Part shown: one piece after another, positions 45,357-59,842 of the stretch
Layout of the letters: every line of letters begins with the position of its first letter
Position numbering within the stretch: the stretch's first letter is position 1
From: Caviibacter abscessus
GTDB taxonomy: Bacteria; Fusobacteriota; Fusobacteriia; Fusobacteriales; Leptotrichiaceae
Direction: 5' to 3'
Assembly (NCBI RefSeq): GCF_001517835.1
Contig: NZ_LOQG01000001.1
Location: 211,564 to 275,563 of the forward strand
DNA length: 64,000 nt
Notes under the pieces: model-generated
The model's input: the letters and a program-made list of their open reading frames with translations, nothing else
Database searches by the model: none
Told to the model about the DNA's origin: nothing
Made by a program: the position numbers and the translations under genes

Positions 45357-46572
45357 TTCTTACCTCTTTTAAAATTTTTTTTGCATTATCTATATCAATT
45401 TTTCCATTTTCTATGATTTTACTTACTATAATTTCAACTTCATCTTTATTTGCACCTGCCAAAAGTGCAACTGAATTTGCTTGTAATTTCATATGACCTT
45501 TTTGTATACCATCTGTAACTAAAGCTCTTAAAGCTGCAAAATTTTGTACAAGTCCAAGTGCAACAGCTATTTGAGATAACATATTAGCATTAGGATTTTT
45601 CAAAATTTGCAAAGATATTTTTGATAATTCATTAAGTTTTATAGAGCCTCCAACTGTTGCAATAGGTATTGCAAGTTCTATACTACCATATAAATATCCA
45701 TCTTTGTATTCCCATTTAGTTAATGGTTCATATCTTCCGTTCCTACAAGCGTAAGAATTTCCGCAAGCTTCAATAGCTCTCCAATCATTTCCTGTAGCTA
45801 TAGCTAAAGCATCTACACCATTAAATATACCTTTATTATTTGTTACTGCTCTATATTCATCAACTAACGCAAATTCATAGGCTTTTTGTATCTTTTCTCC
45901 TAATTCTTTTTCAACTTTAATTTTACAATTTGCATACGCAACAGAATTTGTTGAATAATTTGAAATTATACTCATTAATCTTTTTGAACTTATATTTTCA
46001 CAAATTATCGGAGCAATAGTTTCAAGCATAGTGTTTATAATATTAGCACCCATAGCATCAAGTACATCTACATAAAGGTAAACTATTAAAAAATCTCCTT
46101 TTTCTTCTACTGTTATTTTTTTTGCTCCGCCACCTAAATTAACTATACTTTCATGTGCTAAATCAGCTAATTTAAGTAATTTTTTTTCATTATCATGTAT
46201 ATATTTTTTTGCTTTTTCTATATCTAAAACATCATAATATGATATTTGACCTATCATATATCGTTTTTCCATACTTGTACTTATATTTCCAACAATTTTA
46301 GCACCGTTACTTGCTGCTGCTACAACCGAAGGTTCTTCAACTACCATAGGTATAATATATGATGTATTGTTTATTATAAAATTTGTTGCAACAGAAAATG
46401 GCAGTCCATAAACTGAAAGTTGATTTTCTACCATTTTTGATGCTATTTCATTACTTAATATTTTACTTTCTAATAGATAGTTATACGCATTTTCGTCTAT
46501 TATATTATTGCTTTTTAAAATGTCTAATCTTTGCTCTCTGGTTTTTTTATAAAATCCTTTGAAATCACACAT
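45340..46572 (-). CDS. mvaA: HMG-CoA reductase, class II
   Basis: 410 aa. It reduces HMG-CoA to mevalonate. Catalytic residues are visible in VVEEPSVVAAASNGAK (Glu), VTNNKGIFNG (Lys), ATGNDWRA (Asp) and IQKGHMKLQ (His). It is separate from the thiolase, unlike the fused mvaE of enterococci. It starts at the mvaS stop (TAATG). Confidence 0.96.
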   Translation of the reverse strand: MCDFKGFYKKTREQRLDILKSNNIIDENAYNYLLESKILSNEIASKMVENQLSVYGLPFSVATNFIINNTSYIIPMVVEEPSVVAAASNGAKIVGNISTSMEKRYMIGQISYYDVLDIEKAKKYIHDNEKKLLKLADLAHESIVNLGGGAKKITVEEKGDFLIVYLYVDVLDAMGANIINTMLETIAPIICENISSKRLMSIISNYSTNSVAYANCKIKVEKELGEKIQKAYEFALVDEYRAVTNNKGIFNGVDALAIATGNDWRAIEACGNSYACRNGRYEPLTKWEYKDGYLYGSIELAIPIATVGGSIKLNELSKISLQILKNPNANMLSQIAVALGLVQNFAALRALVTDGIQKGHMKLQANSVALLAGANKDEVEIIVSKIIENGKIDIDNAKKILKEVRNECTR

Positions 46573-47711
46573 TATTTTTTACCATACTTTCTAACATTAT
46601 CAAAAACACCCTTAAACCAAATATTATCATTATATTTATTTTCATATAAAATACCATTTTCAACTTTTTCAAAAAAGATATTTTCATATTCTTCAATAGT
46701 TATTTTTCTTCTATTATTAAGTAAATTTTGATGATAATTTTTATTTAATACTTTCTCATAACCTTCAACTAAAGTTCCTGAAAAAAATTCAGCAACTGCT
46801 CCTGAACCGTAGCTATAAAATCCTATTCTATCATTTGGCTTTAAAGTTTTTGAATTTTCAATAAGCGATAAAAAGTTAAGAAACATTGAACCAGTGTAAA
46901 TATTTCCAACTTTTTTGTTATATATTATAGAATTATGAAACTCATCATCAAGTTTTTTATTCTCTGGTGCTATTAATTTAAGACCTTTATATCCCAATTT
47001 TGGATATGGTATATGAAAACATATTGCTGAAAAGTCATCTATATTTTTATCATATTTTTTGCTGTATCTTTCATATACTTTACATAAAAAATCAAGATAT
47101 ACATCTTTCGATAAAGCCCCGTTTACTACCGGATAACATTCATTATTAGGTCTAAAAAAATCATCTATATCTTTTGTATAATATACTCCGTCAGTTTCAA
47201 TATCTAATATTCTAGGACTACTGCTTATTAACATAGCAACTGCTCCTGCACCTTGTGTTGATTCACCTGATGACTTAACACCATATTTAGCAATATCACT
47301 AGCTACTATTAAAACTTTACTTTCAGGATTTCTTAATATATGATCATATGCAAGTTGTAGTCCTGCCGTTGCCCCATAACAAGCTTGTTTTATTTCAAAA
47401 CATCTACAATAGTCATTTATTCCTAGAATTTCTTTTATTTGTACTGCACTTGATTTAGAATGATCAAGACCTGTTTCTGTTCCAACTATAATCATATCTA
47501 TTTTTTCTTTTGTATCATCATCTAAAATTTGTAAACTTGCCATAGCTCCTAAAGTAACTATATCTTGAGTTACTGGTGCTATTGCCATTTTTTCTTGTCC
47601 TAAACCTATTAAAAATTTATTTTTATCAATGCCTCTACTTTCAGCTAAATCAGCAATATCAAGATATAAGCTGGGTATATATGCACCTATTCTATCTATA
47701 CCAATTTTCAT
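46572..47711 (-). CDS. mvaS: HMG-CoA synthase
   Basis: 379 aa. It condenses acetoacetyl-CoA with acetyl-CoA. The catalytic cysteine is in FEIKQACYGATAGLQLA. GIDRIGAYIPSLYLD is at the N-terminus, and FHIPYPKLGYKGLK and GFYSYGSGAVAEFFSG later. It overlaps thl by 4 bp. Confidence 0.96.
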   Translation of the reverse strand: MKIGIDRIGAYIPSLYLDIADLAESRGIDKNKFLIGLGQEKMAIAPVTQDIVTLGAMASLQILDDDTKEKIDMIIVGTETGLDHSKSSAVQIKEILGINDYCRCFEIKQACYGATAGLQLAYDHILRNPESKVLIVASDIAKYGVKSSGESTQGAGAVAMLISSSPRILDIETDGVYYTKDIDDFFRPNNECYPVVNGALSKDVYLDFLCKVYERYSKKYDKNIDDFSAICFHIPYPKLGYKGLKLIAPENKKLDDEFHNSIIYNKKVGNIYTGSMFLNFLSLIENSKTLKPNDRIGFYSYGSGAVAEFFSGTLVEGYEKVLNKNYHQNLLNNRRKITIEEYENIFFEKVENGILYENKYNDNIWFKGVFDNVRKYGKK

Positions 47712-48820
47712 TTAAGCTCTCCTCTAGTAAGTAATATTGAGATGCCTTGTCCTCCACCTATGCAAAGACTTGCAATTCCTCTTTTATGCTCTTCTCTTAT
47801 CATTTCATGTACTAAGCTTACAACTATTCTTGCACCACTTGCACCTATAGGATGTCCTAGTGCTATTGCACCACCATTAACGTTTACTTTATTTTCATCT
47901 ATATTTAATTCTTTTATAACTGCTAACGATTGTGCCGCAAAAGCTTCATTTATTTCAAATATATCTATACTTTCAATATTAATATTATTTTTTTCAAGTA
48001 ATTTTCTTGTTGAATATATAGGTCCAAGTCCCATATAATTAGGATCTAATCCACAATTTGCATATGAATTTATATATGCTAATATCTCAAGATTTAATTC
48101 TTTTGCTTTTTTTTCAGACATTAATAAAAGCATAGCAGCTCCATCATTTATACCTGTACTATTACCTGCTGTAACTATTCCGTTTTCAGTAAATGCAGGT
48201 TTTAGACTACTCAATTTATCTAATGTCTGTCCATATCTTATAAACTCATCTTTTGATACATTATTTATCGGCACTATTTCTTCATTAAATTTACCTATAA
48301 TCGTTGCTTTCTCTGCCTTTAACTGACTTTTAAGAGAAAATTCATCTAATTGTTTTCTACTAAAATTATATTTTTTTACTATATTTTCAGCTGTAATACC
48401 CATATGGACATTAGAAAACGCATCAGTTAATCCATCTTTTAATATTGTTTCAATTGGTGTTGAACTCATATGTTCACAGCCCCCAACAACTACGATTTCA
48501 TTTTCTCCGGATATAATAGAATTTGCACCTAAAGTTATTGCTTTCATCCCTGAGCCACAAACCATATTTACAGTATACGCACTCGTTTTTTGTGATAATC
48601 CGGTTTTTATTGCTATTTGTCTTGCAATATTTTGACCCCTATTTGATTGCAAAACATTTCCCATTATTACCTCATCTATCATATCATATGATATTTTAGA
48701 TTTTTGTAGTAAATCTTTTAAAACAATAGATGACATATCAATTAAATCAATGTCATTAAATGTTTTTTTGTAAACACCGATAGCAGATCTTAATGCTCCT
48801 ACTATTACTACTTTATTCAT
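47708..48820 (-). CDS. Acetyl-CoA C-acetyltransferase (thiolase)
   Basis: 370 aa. It condenses two acetyl-CoA into acetoacetyl-CoA, the entry to the mevalonate pathway. The nucleophilic cysteine is in TVNMVCGSGMKAI, with FEINEAFAAQS, GGAIALGHPIGASGARI and SLCIGGGQGI containing the other active-site residues. At 370 aa it is about 20 residues shorter than most. It overlaps purB by 4 bp, which links the purine and isoprenoid blocks. Confidence 0.94.
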   Translation of the reverse strand: MNKVVIVGALRSAIGVYKKTFNDIDLIDMSSIVLKDLLQKSKISYDMIDEVIMGNVLQSNRGQNIARQIAIKTGLSQKTSAYTVNMVCGSGMKAITLGANSIISGENEIVVVGGCEHMSSTPIETILKDGLTDAFSNVHMGITAENIVKKYNFSRKQLDEFSLKSQLKAEKATIIGKFNEEIVPINNVSKDEFIRYGQTLDKLSSLKPAFTENGIVTAGNSTGINDGAAMLLLMSEKKAKELNLEILAYINSYANCGLDPNYMGLGPIYSTRKLLEKNNINIESIDIFEINEAFAAQSLAVIKELNIDENKVNVNGGAIALGHPIGASGARIVVSLVHEMIREEHKRGIASLCIGGGQGISILLTRGELK

Positions 48821-50246
48821 ATCAAAACTTCCTCATCAGATATTGTATATTCCTTATTTTGCTTTAATATTTCATCAACATAATTTAAAAAGTCACTGCA
48901 CTGCTCAATTGCAAATCCACAGTAATGTTCAGGGTTTAAAATATCACTAATATCTTCTTTTGTCATATTAATTCTTTTATCTTCTAATATATACTCGATA
49001 AGTTTATTAGCTTTTCCCTCTAATTTTATTTCTTTAGTTGCCTTCATAGAAAGCTGCCTTATAACTTCATGAATTTCTTGTCTATCTTGTCCTTTTTTTA
49101 CTGCTTCCATTAATATATTTTCTGTTGCCATATATGGAAGTTCATTTAATAAGTTTTTTCTTATCATATTTTCATAAACAACACAATCTTTCATAATATT
49201 TATTAGTAGTATAAGTATACTATCTATTGCAAGAAATGATTGTGGTATAGAAAGTCTTTTATTTGCAGAATCATCTAAAGTTCTTTCAAACCACTGAGTT
49301 CCTGCAACCCATGCACCATTTTGACTATTTGAAATTACAAATTTAGCAAGCGACGAAACTCTTTCACATTTAATTGGATTTCTCTTATAAGCCATTGCAG
49401 AAGATCCAATTTGATCTTTTGAAAAGGGCTCTTCCATTTCTTTTAAATGTTGTAACAATCTAAAATCATTCGTAAGTTTTAATGATGATTGTGCTATTTG
49501 CGATAACATTTCTAAAACTCTTGAATCCTGTTTTCTATCATAAGTTTGACCACTAACAATTTGTTTTTTATCCATATTTGCATATTTGGTTACTTTTTCG
49601 TCCAAAGCTTTCATTTTTGAATAGTCATCTGAAAACAGTTCCTTAAAACTCGCACCAGTTCCTGTAGTTCCTTTAACTCCTCTAAATTTTAAATTATTAA
49701 TCGTAAAATCTAGTTGTTCCAAATCTGAAATAAATGAATTTAGCCATAGTGTTGCTCTTTTACCTACAGTTGTAGGTTGTGCTGATTGAAAATGTGTATA
49801 TCCTAAACATACAACTGCTTTATATTTATCTATAAAATTTCTTAAAGTTCTTATTAGTTCTAATAGCCTTTTTTTTACAAGTATAAGTGCTTCTTTAGTT
49901 TGTAATACATCTGTATTATCTCCAACATATGCAGATGTTGCACCCAAATGAATTATTTTTTTTGCATCTTTTAAACAATCTGAATAAGCGTGAATATGTG
50001 CCATTACATCATGTTTTAATTTTTTTTCATACTGATTTGCTAAATTGTAGTCAATATTTTCTATATTATTTTCCATCTCAATTAACATTTCATCAGTTAT
50101 TACATCTATACCTAATTCTTTTTGAGATTTTGCTAATATATACCACAATTTTCTCCAAGTTTTAAATTTATTATCAGGAGAAAATATATACTTCATTTGA
50201 TTACTTGCATATCTATCATTTAAAGGATTTTGGTATGTATCGTACA

Positions 50247-50247
<1 letters not shown>
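48817..50247 (-). CDS. purB: Adenylosuccinate lyase
   Basis: 476 aa, the longer form of the family. It forms AMP from adenylosuccinate and also AICAR in de novo synthesis. Motifs: IHLGATSAYVGDN, THFQSAQPTTVGKR, GVKGTTGTGASFKELF and the signature SSAMAYKRNPIKCERV. Its start overlaps the purA stop. Confidence 0.95.
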
Positions 50248-51536
<1,289 letters not shown>

Positions 51537-52067
51537 TCATCCTTCCATTTCAACATATCCAACATATGGTAAACCTCTATGTTTTTCTGCATAATCAATA
51601 CCATAACCAACTACAAATTTATCTTCTATTTGAAAACCTATGTAATCTACTTTAATATCTATTTCTCTTCTTGATGGTTTATCAAGTAAAGTGCAAATTT
51701 TAATACTTTTTGGATTTCTAATTTTTAAAGTTTCTGTAACTTTACTCAACGTATATCCTGTGTCAATTATATCTTCAACTATCAGTACATTTTTATTTTT
51801 TATATCTGTATCCAAGTCTTTTAATATTCTTACATCTCTTGAACTATCCATATCAAGACCATAACTTGATGCAACAATAAAATCAAGATTTGAATTAAGA
51901 TCTAATTTTCTTATTAAATCTGCTAAAAATATTGTAGAACCTTTTAATAATCCTACTAATAAAACTTCTTCATCTTTATAATCTTCTTTAATTTTTTTAG
52001 CTAATTCTTCTACTTTTTTTTCAATTTGTTCTTGTGATATAAACTGTGATATACGATATTTTTTCAT
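51537..52067 (-). CDS. hpt: Hypoxanthine phosphoribosyltransferase
   Basis: 176 aa. It salvages hypoxanthine and guanine with PRPP. The PRPP motif is LIVEDIIDTGYTLSKV, with VGLLKGSTIFLADLIR near the N-terminus and the C-terminal VGYGIDYAEKHRGLPYVG. AGAGGTG precedes ATG 52065-52067. First gene of the hpt-purA-purB-mevalonate-groESL array. Confidence 0.96.
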   Translation of the reverse strand: MKKYRISQFISQEQIEKKVEELAKKIKEDYKDEEVLLVGLLKGSTIFLADLIRKLDLNSNLDFIVASSYGLDMDSSRDVRILKDLDTDIKNKNVLIVEDIIDTGYTLSKVTETLKIRNPKSIKICTLLDKPSRREIDIKVDYIGFQIEDKFVVGYGIDYAEKHRGLPYVGYVEMEG

Positions 52068-52127
52068 TTCTACACCTCTTTTTTAAGATAACATAATTAT
52101 ATCATATTTTTTTTACTTATACCATAA

Positions 52128-52156
52128 AATAAAATAGCAACCAAATGGCTGCTATA
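52128..52156 (-). terminator. Terminator after the GH31 gene
   Basis: Stem ATAGCAGCC / GGTTGCTAT on the minus strand (one U-G pair), followed by a T-rich tract. Confidence 0.65.
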
Positions 52157-54140
52157 TTTCATATTTTATTATATTTTCTTCTTTAATTTCCCTTGTTAGA
52201 CCATTATCAAAATAATAATCATATGTTGCTTTTCCAAAACTTAAAAATTCAAAATTTTCAAAGTTTATATTTTCAACTCTTTTAGCTATATTAGAAAAAG
52301 GAATTGCTCTATTTTCTTTTATAAATATAACAAATTCATGTAATTTTAATTCTATAAAATAATTTCCTTTTTCATAAATTTTTTCTTCATATTCACTTGA
52401 TGAAACAAATTTAATTGCTTTCATTCTTTCAGGTATATATACAAATCTACCGTTACCATTCGCTTTATAAACAGGAGCTATCATTATTTCATCACCTATA
52501 ATAAGCTGGTCTTCAATATTGTAAGCCATTTCATCATCAGGATATACAAAAGATAAAGGCTTAAAGTACATGTCATCATTTAAAATTGCTTTCATATACT
52601 CACTATATAAATATGGTAAAAGTCTATATCTTAATTCTACTATATTTTTCATTTTTTCTATATTTTTAAATCTATATAATTCTTGTTCCTTTGTTCCTAT
52701 TGCCGAATGATTTCTCATAAGTGGTGTAAATATTGCAAGTTGTAACCATCTCATCATTAAATCTTCACTAACGTTTGATGAAAATCCACCTATATCAGAA
52801 CCTATGTACATAAATCCTGACATATTAAATCCAGGCATCATTTGTAATGATAATAATATATGTGACCACCATGAACTATTATCTCCTGTCCATATACCTC
52901 CATATCTATGCATACCTATAAATGAAGAACGAGAGAAAAGTAAAATTCTTTCATTAGGTGATATCAAACTAATTTGTTCTCCGGCAGATTTTGTCATATT
53001 ATATCCGTATAAATTATGAACATCTTTATGATTTACTATTTGTCCGTTATAATTATGATAAAATGAAGAGTAATCTTTATCTGAATTATTCATATTCATA
53101 AAACTGTCTTTCATTTCCCATAATTCATATATACCTATATTCTCTTTATGTCTATATTTATCTATGGTTTTAAACATATCATTTATTCCTGCTTTAGAAT
53201 AAAATATAGCAGGCTCATTCATATCATTCCAAAAACCATCTATACCTTTATCAATTAGACATTTATATTTATTACCAAACCACGCTCTTGCCTCTTTATT
53301 TAAAAAGTCAGGAAAATGAACTTGACCAGGCCAAACAGCTGCAATAAATGGTTTATTTTCTTTATCAAAGCAAAAGTAATTATTTTCTACTCCTTGTTCA
53401 TATAAATCATAACCTTTTTCAATTTTAACACCTGCATCAATAATAGGAATTAAATGTATTGATTGCTCCTTCATTTTTGATACAAACTTACTAAAATTAG
53501 GAAATCTTTCTTCATTTACCGTAAAATCCTTAAAATCTTCCATATAATCAATATCAAGGTATATCATATCTAGCGGAATATCGTTTTCATTGTGACCTTT
53601 TAGTACATTTTCAATATCGCTTTCATTCATATATCCCCATCTACTTTGACCATATCCAAATGCCCATTTAGGAGCTAAATAACTTTTTCCAACAAGTTTT
53701 CTATATTCTTTTACAATATCAAGTATACTGCTTCCTGTAATATAGTAAATATCATATGAATCAGTTTCTATACTTATTTTAAATTCATTTATATCTGAAA
53801 AACCTATATCATAAGTTATTTTGGCAGGGCTATCTATAAACAAACCATATATTTCTTTATCATTTTTCAAAACAAAAAAGTTATGTGCTGCATATAAAGA
53901 AGTCTTATCTTCAGTATGTACAGGATCATCATTACAGTAAGATGTGTATATATATCCTTTTTTATTTATTCCTCTATTACTCCCACCAAGTCCGTACACA
54001 TAAGTGCTTTCGTCAATGTTTATAAATATTTCATTATTTATCAATTTTTTGTTTAGAAATTCTATATTTTCACTGATATTCACATCTAAAACTGTACTTT
54101 CAGTTGGAATAGGATTTCCCTTTCTATATTTAAAAATCAT
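52152..54140 (-). CDS. Alpha-glucosidase, GH31
   Basis: 662 aa from ATG 54138-54140 with GGAG 7 bp upstream. The (beta/alpha)8 barrel contains KWAFGYGQSRWGYMNESD, PLDMIYLDIDYM, the nucleophile in GFWNDMNEPAIF, FSRSSFIGMHRYGGIWTGDN (acid/base region) and DIGGFS. An N-terminal beta-sandwich domain precedes it. No signal peptide, so it is cytoplasmic. It probably works on malto-oligosaccharides taken up after the GH13 lipoprotein acts. Confidence 0.92.
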   Translation of the reverse strand: MIFKYRKGNPIPTESTVLDVNISENIEFLNKKLINNEIFINIDESTYVYGLGGSNRGINKKGYIYTSYCNDDPVHTEDKTSLYAAHNFFVLKNDKEIYGLFIDSPAKITYDIGFSDINEFKISIETDSYDIYYITGSSILDIVKEYRKLVGKSYLAPKWAFGYGQSRWGYMNESDIENVLKGHNENDIPLDMIYLDIDYMEDFKDFTVNEERFPNFSKFVSKMKEQSIHLIPIIDAGVKIEKGYDLYEQGVENNYFCFDKENKPFIAAVWPGQVHFPDFLNKEARAWFGNKYKCLIDKGIDGFWNDMNEPAIFYSKAGINDMFKTIDKYRHKENIGIYELWEMKDSFMNMNNSDKDYSSFYHNYNGQIVNHKDVHNLYGYNMTKSAGEQISLISPNERILLFSRSSFIGMHRYGGIWTGDNSSWWSHILLSLQMMPGFNMSGFMYIGSDIGGFSSNVSEDLMMRWLQLAIFTPLMRNHSAIGTKEQELYRFKNIEKMKNIVELRYRLLPYLYSEYMKAILNDDMYFKPLSFVYPDDEMAYNIEDQLIIGDEIMIAPVYKANGNGRFVYIPERMKAIKFVSSSEYEEKIYEKGNYFIELKLHEFVIFIKENRAIPFSNIAKRVENINFENFEFLSFGKATYDYYFDNGLTREIKEENIIKYEI

Positions 54141-54174
54141 AAACAATCTCCATTTCTAAAACTTCTTCTATTAT

Positions 54175-56663
<2,489 letters not shown>

Positions 56664-56683
56664 TTATCATACATCTCCTTTCC

Positions 56684-58858
56684 TTATATTATATCTACTA
56701 TATCTTTCATTGAAAATAAATTTTTTCTAAGTCTTTCAAAATCTTCTTTATTTTTTATCATTATTCTTAAATTAACCATTACGTAGTAATGTCCATGTTC
56801 TTTTTTATTCATACTGTTTACACTTAAAAGTTCCATTTTATGTTCATTTAAAATCCTGATAACATCAAATAAAAGACCTTCTCTATCTATAGCTTTTATT
56901 GTAAATGAATATTCATATTTACAAGAATTATCTTTAATTAAAGCTTCGTCCCAATAAACTTCAACCTCTCTGTCAGGTTCTTTTAATATCAGCTCTTTAA
57001 TATTTTGACAAGTTCCTATATGAATTACTATTCCACGTCCTCTTGTTACATACCCTTTTATATTATCACCTGGAAGTGGATCACAACATTTTGCAAAGTG
57101 AAATAATGTGTTATCTGCTCCTGTAATTTTTATTCCAGATTTATTTGCATTATTATGCTTATTAGCAAATCTTGATGCTTTATTTTGTTCTTCTTCTATT
57201 AATTCACTTTCTGTTTGGGAAATAAGTTGTTTAAATTTTTGAATAAAAGTTTCTAATTTTAAATCTCCAACAGCAAATTTGTAATAAAGACTTTGTATAT
57301 TTGATAAATTATATTTTTTCATATACAAATATACTCTTTCATCATCTTCAAGTTCTTTAAATTTAAGACCTATTTTTTGAAATTCCTGTTCTAGTAACTC
57401 TTCACCTTGTTTTGATTTTTCCTCAAATTCTTTATCTTTAAACCATTTTCTAATTTTAAGTCTTGAACTATGGTTATTTACCATATTTATCCAATCTTTA
57501 CCAGGACCTTTTGTTGCTTTTGAAGTTAAAATTTCTACTTTATCTCCATTTTCAAGTATGCTGTCTAAAGGAACTATCTTATCATTAACTTTTGCACCGA
57601 TAGTTCTGTATCCAATTTGTGTATGTACCTGAAATGCAAAGTCAAGTGCGGTTGAATTGTTTGAAAGTTCTATAACATCTCCTTTTGGAGTAAATACAAA
57701 TATAGTTTCATTTAATAATTCATCAGTTACAGATTGTACAAACGTACCTCCACTATCTTTATCTAAACTTGTATCTATTATCTTTTTAACTACTTGATAA
57801 TATTTTTCGTTTTTATCTTTGCCTTTTTTTTCCTTGTATTTCCAGTGTGCTGCAACTCCTTCTTCTGCAACCTCATGCATTTGTTTAGTTCTAATTTGAA
57901 TTTCAACTTTTTGTGAATTATCAAATTCTACTGTTGTATGTATTGATTGATAACCATTTGATTTAGGCACTGCTATATAGTCTTTGAATCTACCTGAAAC
58001 TGGCACAAAAATACTATGTACAACTCCAAGTACCATATAGCACTCTTCTTCTTTTTTTACAATTACTCTTATTGCTGTCAAATCCATTAAATCAGCAAAT
58101 TTTTTATTTTTTTCATTTATTTTTCTATAAATACTATATAAATGTTTTGGTCTACCTGTTACAGTTCCTTTAATTTTATATTTTTCTAGTTCTTTGCTTA
58201 GTATATCTATTACTTTATTTGTAAATTTTTCTCTTTCTTCTTTTTTTTCATTTACAAGCACTTTCATTTCTTGATATGCTTCGGGATTAAGATAACTAAA
58301 ACTTATATCTTCAAGCTCACTTTTAATTTTTGACATACCTATTCTATGAGCTATAGGGGCAAATATATCTAAACATTCTTTTGATTTTTCTATTTGTTTT
58401 TCATAGCTTTGGTATTTTAATGTTCTCATATTATGTAGTCTATCTGCAAGCTTTATAATCACCACTCTAATGTCACGTGACATTGCAACTACCATTTTTC
58501 TGATATTTTCAATTTGTTTTCCTTGCTTTTTAGGTAAATTCCTAAGTTTTGTAACTCCATCTACTAGATGAGCTACATCTTGTCCAAAAACGTATTCAAT
58601 ATCAGCAAGTGTAATAAGAGTATCTTCAACAACATCATGTAAAAGACCTGCCACAATAGTGTCAGTATCCATTTTTAAATCTACCAATATTTGAGAAACT
58701 TCTATTGGGTGAATAATATATTCTTCTCCACTTTTTCTATATTGTCCGCTATGTGCTTCAGATGCAAGTATATATGCATCTTCAATTTTTTTTAAATTTA
58801 AATGATTATTATTTTTACATTTTTGCATTAACAGTTCATATGCTTCTTTTCGTCCCAT
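56684..58858 (-). CDS. rel: Bifunctional (p)ppGpp synthetase/hydrolase
   Basis: 724 aa. Domains: HD hydrolase (HSGQYRKSGEEYIIHPIEV with LLHDVVEDT, about 35-80), synthetase (about 230-350, including ADLMDLTAIRVIV), TGS (FVFTPKGDVIELSNNSTALDF, about 395-455), a zinc-finger region (FAKCCDPLPGD) and a C-terminal ACT domain (SFTIKAIDREGLLFDVIRIL). The intact HD motif supports hydrolase activity. It controls the stringent response. Confidence 0.96.
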   Translation of the reverse strand: MGRKEAYELLMQKCKNNNHLNLKKIEDAYILASEAHSGQYRKSGEEYIIHPIEVSQILVDLKMDTDTIVAGLLHDVVEDTLITLADIEYVFGQDVAHLVDGVTKLRNLPKKQGKQIENIRKMVVAMSRDIRVVIIKLADRLHNMRTLKYQSYEKQIEKSKECLDIFAPIAHRIGMSKIKSELEDISFSYLNPEAYQEMKVLVNEKKEEREKFTNKVIDILSKELEKYKIKGTVTGRPKHLYSIYRKINEKNKKFADLMDLTAIRVIVKKEEECYMVLGVVHSIFVPVSGRFKDYIAVPKSNGYQSIHTTVEFDNSQKVEIQIRTKQMHEVAEEGVAAHWKYKEKKGKDKNEKYYQVVKKIIDTSLDKDSGGTFVQSVTDELLNETIFVFTPKGDVIELSNNSTALDFAFQVHTQIGYRTIGAKVNDKIVPLDSILENGDKVEILTSKATKGPGKDWINMVNNHSSRLKIRKWFKDKEFEEKSKQGEELLEQEFQKIGLKFKELEDDERVYLYMKKYNLSNIQSLYYKFAVGDLKLETFIQKFKQLISQTESELIEEEQNKASRFANKHNNANKSGIKITGADNTLFHFAKCCDPLPGDNIKGYVTRGRGIVIHIGTCQNIKELILKEPDREVEVYWDEALIKDNSCKYEYSFTIKAIDREGLLFDVIRILNEHKMELLSVNSMNKKEHGHYYVMVNLRIMIKNKEDFERLRKNLFSMKDIVDII

Positions 58859-58864
58859 GAAAAA

Positions 58865-59611
58865 TCACCCCTCAATGATAGTTGATATTTTTTGACCGTA
58901 TTTCATTAATTTATCTACGTAATATGTCTTAGTTTGACCATCATTTAATGGGACAGAGATACTTATTGCTCCTACTATATCTCCATGTAGGTTATAAAAA
59001 GGAGTTCCTATACAATATACTCCCAATTGATATTCTTCAAATTCAGTAGAATACCCATTTTTTCTTATTCTCTTTAAATCTTGCAAAAATGTATCATAAC
59101 TTATTATAGTTCTTGATGTATATTTTACTATCTCACTTTCGTCCCATACTTTTTTTATTTTATCTTCTGGTTGAAATGCAAGTATAGCTTTACCTGCTGC
59201 TGTACAATACATAGGTGCTCTTTTACCTACTACTGAATTTTTCATTACAGCAGTTTTTTTTGAAGGAGTATATTTATCTACATAAAGTATTTGTGCTCCA
59301 TCTTGTATAACAAGATGTATAACTTGCTCTACTTCACTTGCAAGTTTAATTAAAAATCTTTTTGCCTCACTCATAAAATCAAATTTTTGGACTGTTCTAT
59401 TTCCTAATCTAAACATTTTAAAAGTTAATGAATATTTTTTATTTTTTCCTTGTTTAACATATCCATTATCTTTTAAAGCATTTATTATTCTATAGGTTGT
59501 AGTTTTATTAAGTTTAACAAGATTACTGATTAATGTAAGACCTATTTCTTCTTCCTCAGATAAAACTTCCAAAATACTTAACGCTCTATCTAGACTTTGC
59601 ATTGTAGACAT
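58865..59611 (-). CDS. IclR-family transcriptional regulator
   Basis: 248 aa. N-terminal winged helix with SLDRALSILEVLSEEEEIGLT and KLNKTTTYRIINALKDNGYV. The C-terminal effector domain includes GKRAPMYCTAAGKAILAF and EEYQLGVYCIGTPFYNLHGDI, the family signature. The target and ligand are unknown. It begins just upstream of rel (6 bp) and behind tRNA-Cys, so it may be co-transcribed with rel. Confidence 0.88.
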   Translation of the reverse strand: MSTMQSLDRALSILEVLSEEEEIGLTLISNLVKLNKTTTYRIINALKDNGYVKQGKNKKYSLTFKMFRLGNRTVQKFDFMSEAKRFLIKLASEVEQVIHLVIQDGAQILYVDKYTPSKKTAVMKNSVVGKRAPMYCTAAGKAILAFQPEDKIKKVWDESEIVKYTSRTIISYDTFLQDLKRIRKNGYSTEFEEYQLGVYCIGTPFYNLHGDIVGAISISVPLNDGQTKTYYVDKLMKYGQKISTIIEG

Positions 59612-59689
59612 AAATGTTCCTCCTTACTATTTTTATTAATATACTACCATATTTTTTCGTAAATTAAAACAAAATTAAATAAAAAAAAA

Positions 59690-59764
59690 TGGAGGCAGTA
59701 ATCAGACTCGAACTGATGTAAAAGGTTTTGCAGACCTCTGCCTAAACCCCTCGACCATACTGCC
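59690..59764 (-). tRNA. tRNA-Cys (anticodon GCA)
   Basis: Acceptor stem GGCAGTA / TACTGCC, anticodon loop CTGCAAA, discriminator U and encoded CCA. Confidence 0.95.
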
Positions 59765-59776
59765 ATCACAAAAAAG

Positions 59777-59805
59777 ATTATACATACTTTTTTTGCTTAT
59801 GTCAA
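59777..59805 (-). promoter_or_regulatory. Promoter of tRNA-Cys
   Basis: Perfect TTGACA (59800-59805) and perfect TATAAT (59777-59782) on the minus strand with 17 bp between. Confidence 0.9.
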
Positions 59806-59806
59806 G

Positions 59807-59838
59807 TAAAAAAAAGGGAACTTAAAGTCCCCCTTAAT
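59807..59838 (-). terminator. Terminator of the opp operon
   Basis: Hairpin with AAGGGGGACTTT / AAGTTCCCTT on the minus strand followed by T8. It overlaps the edge of the tRNA-Cys promoter. Confidence 0.75.
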
Positions 59839-59842
59839 ATAT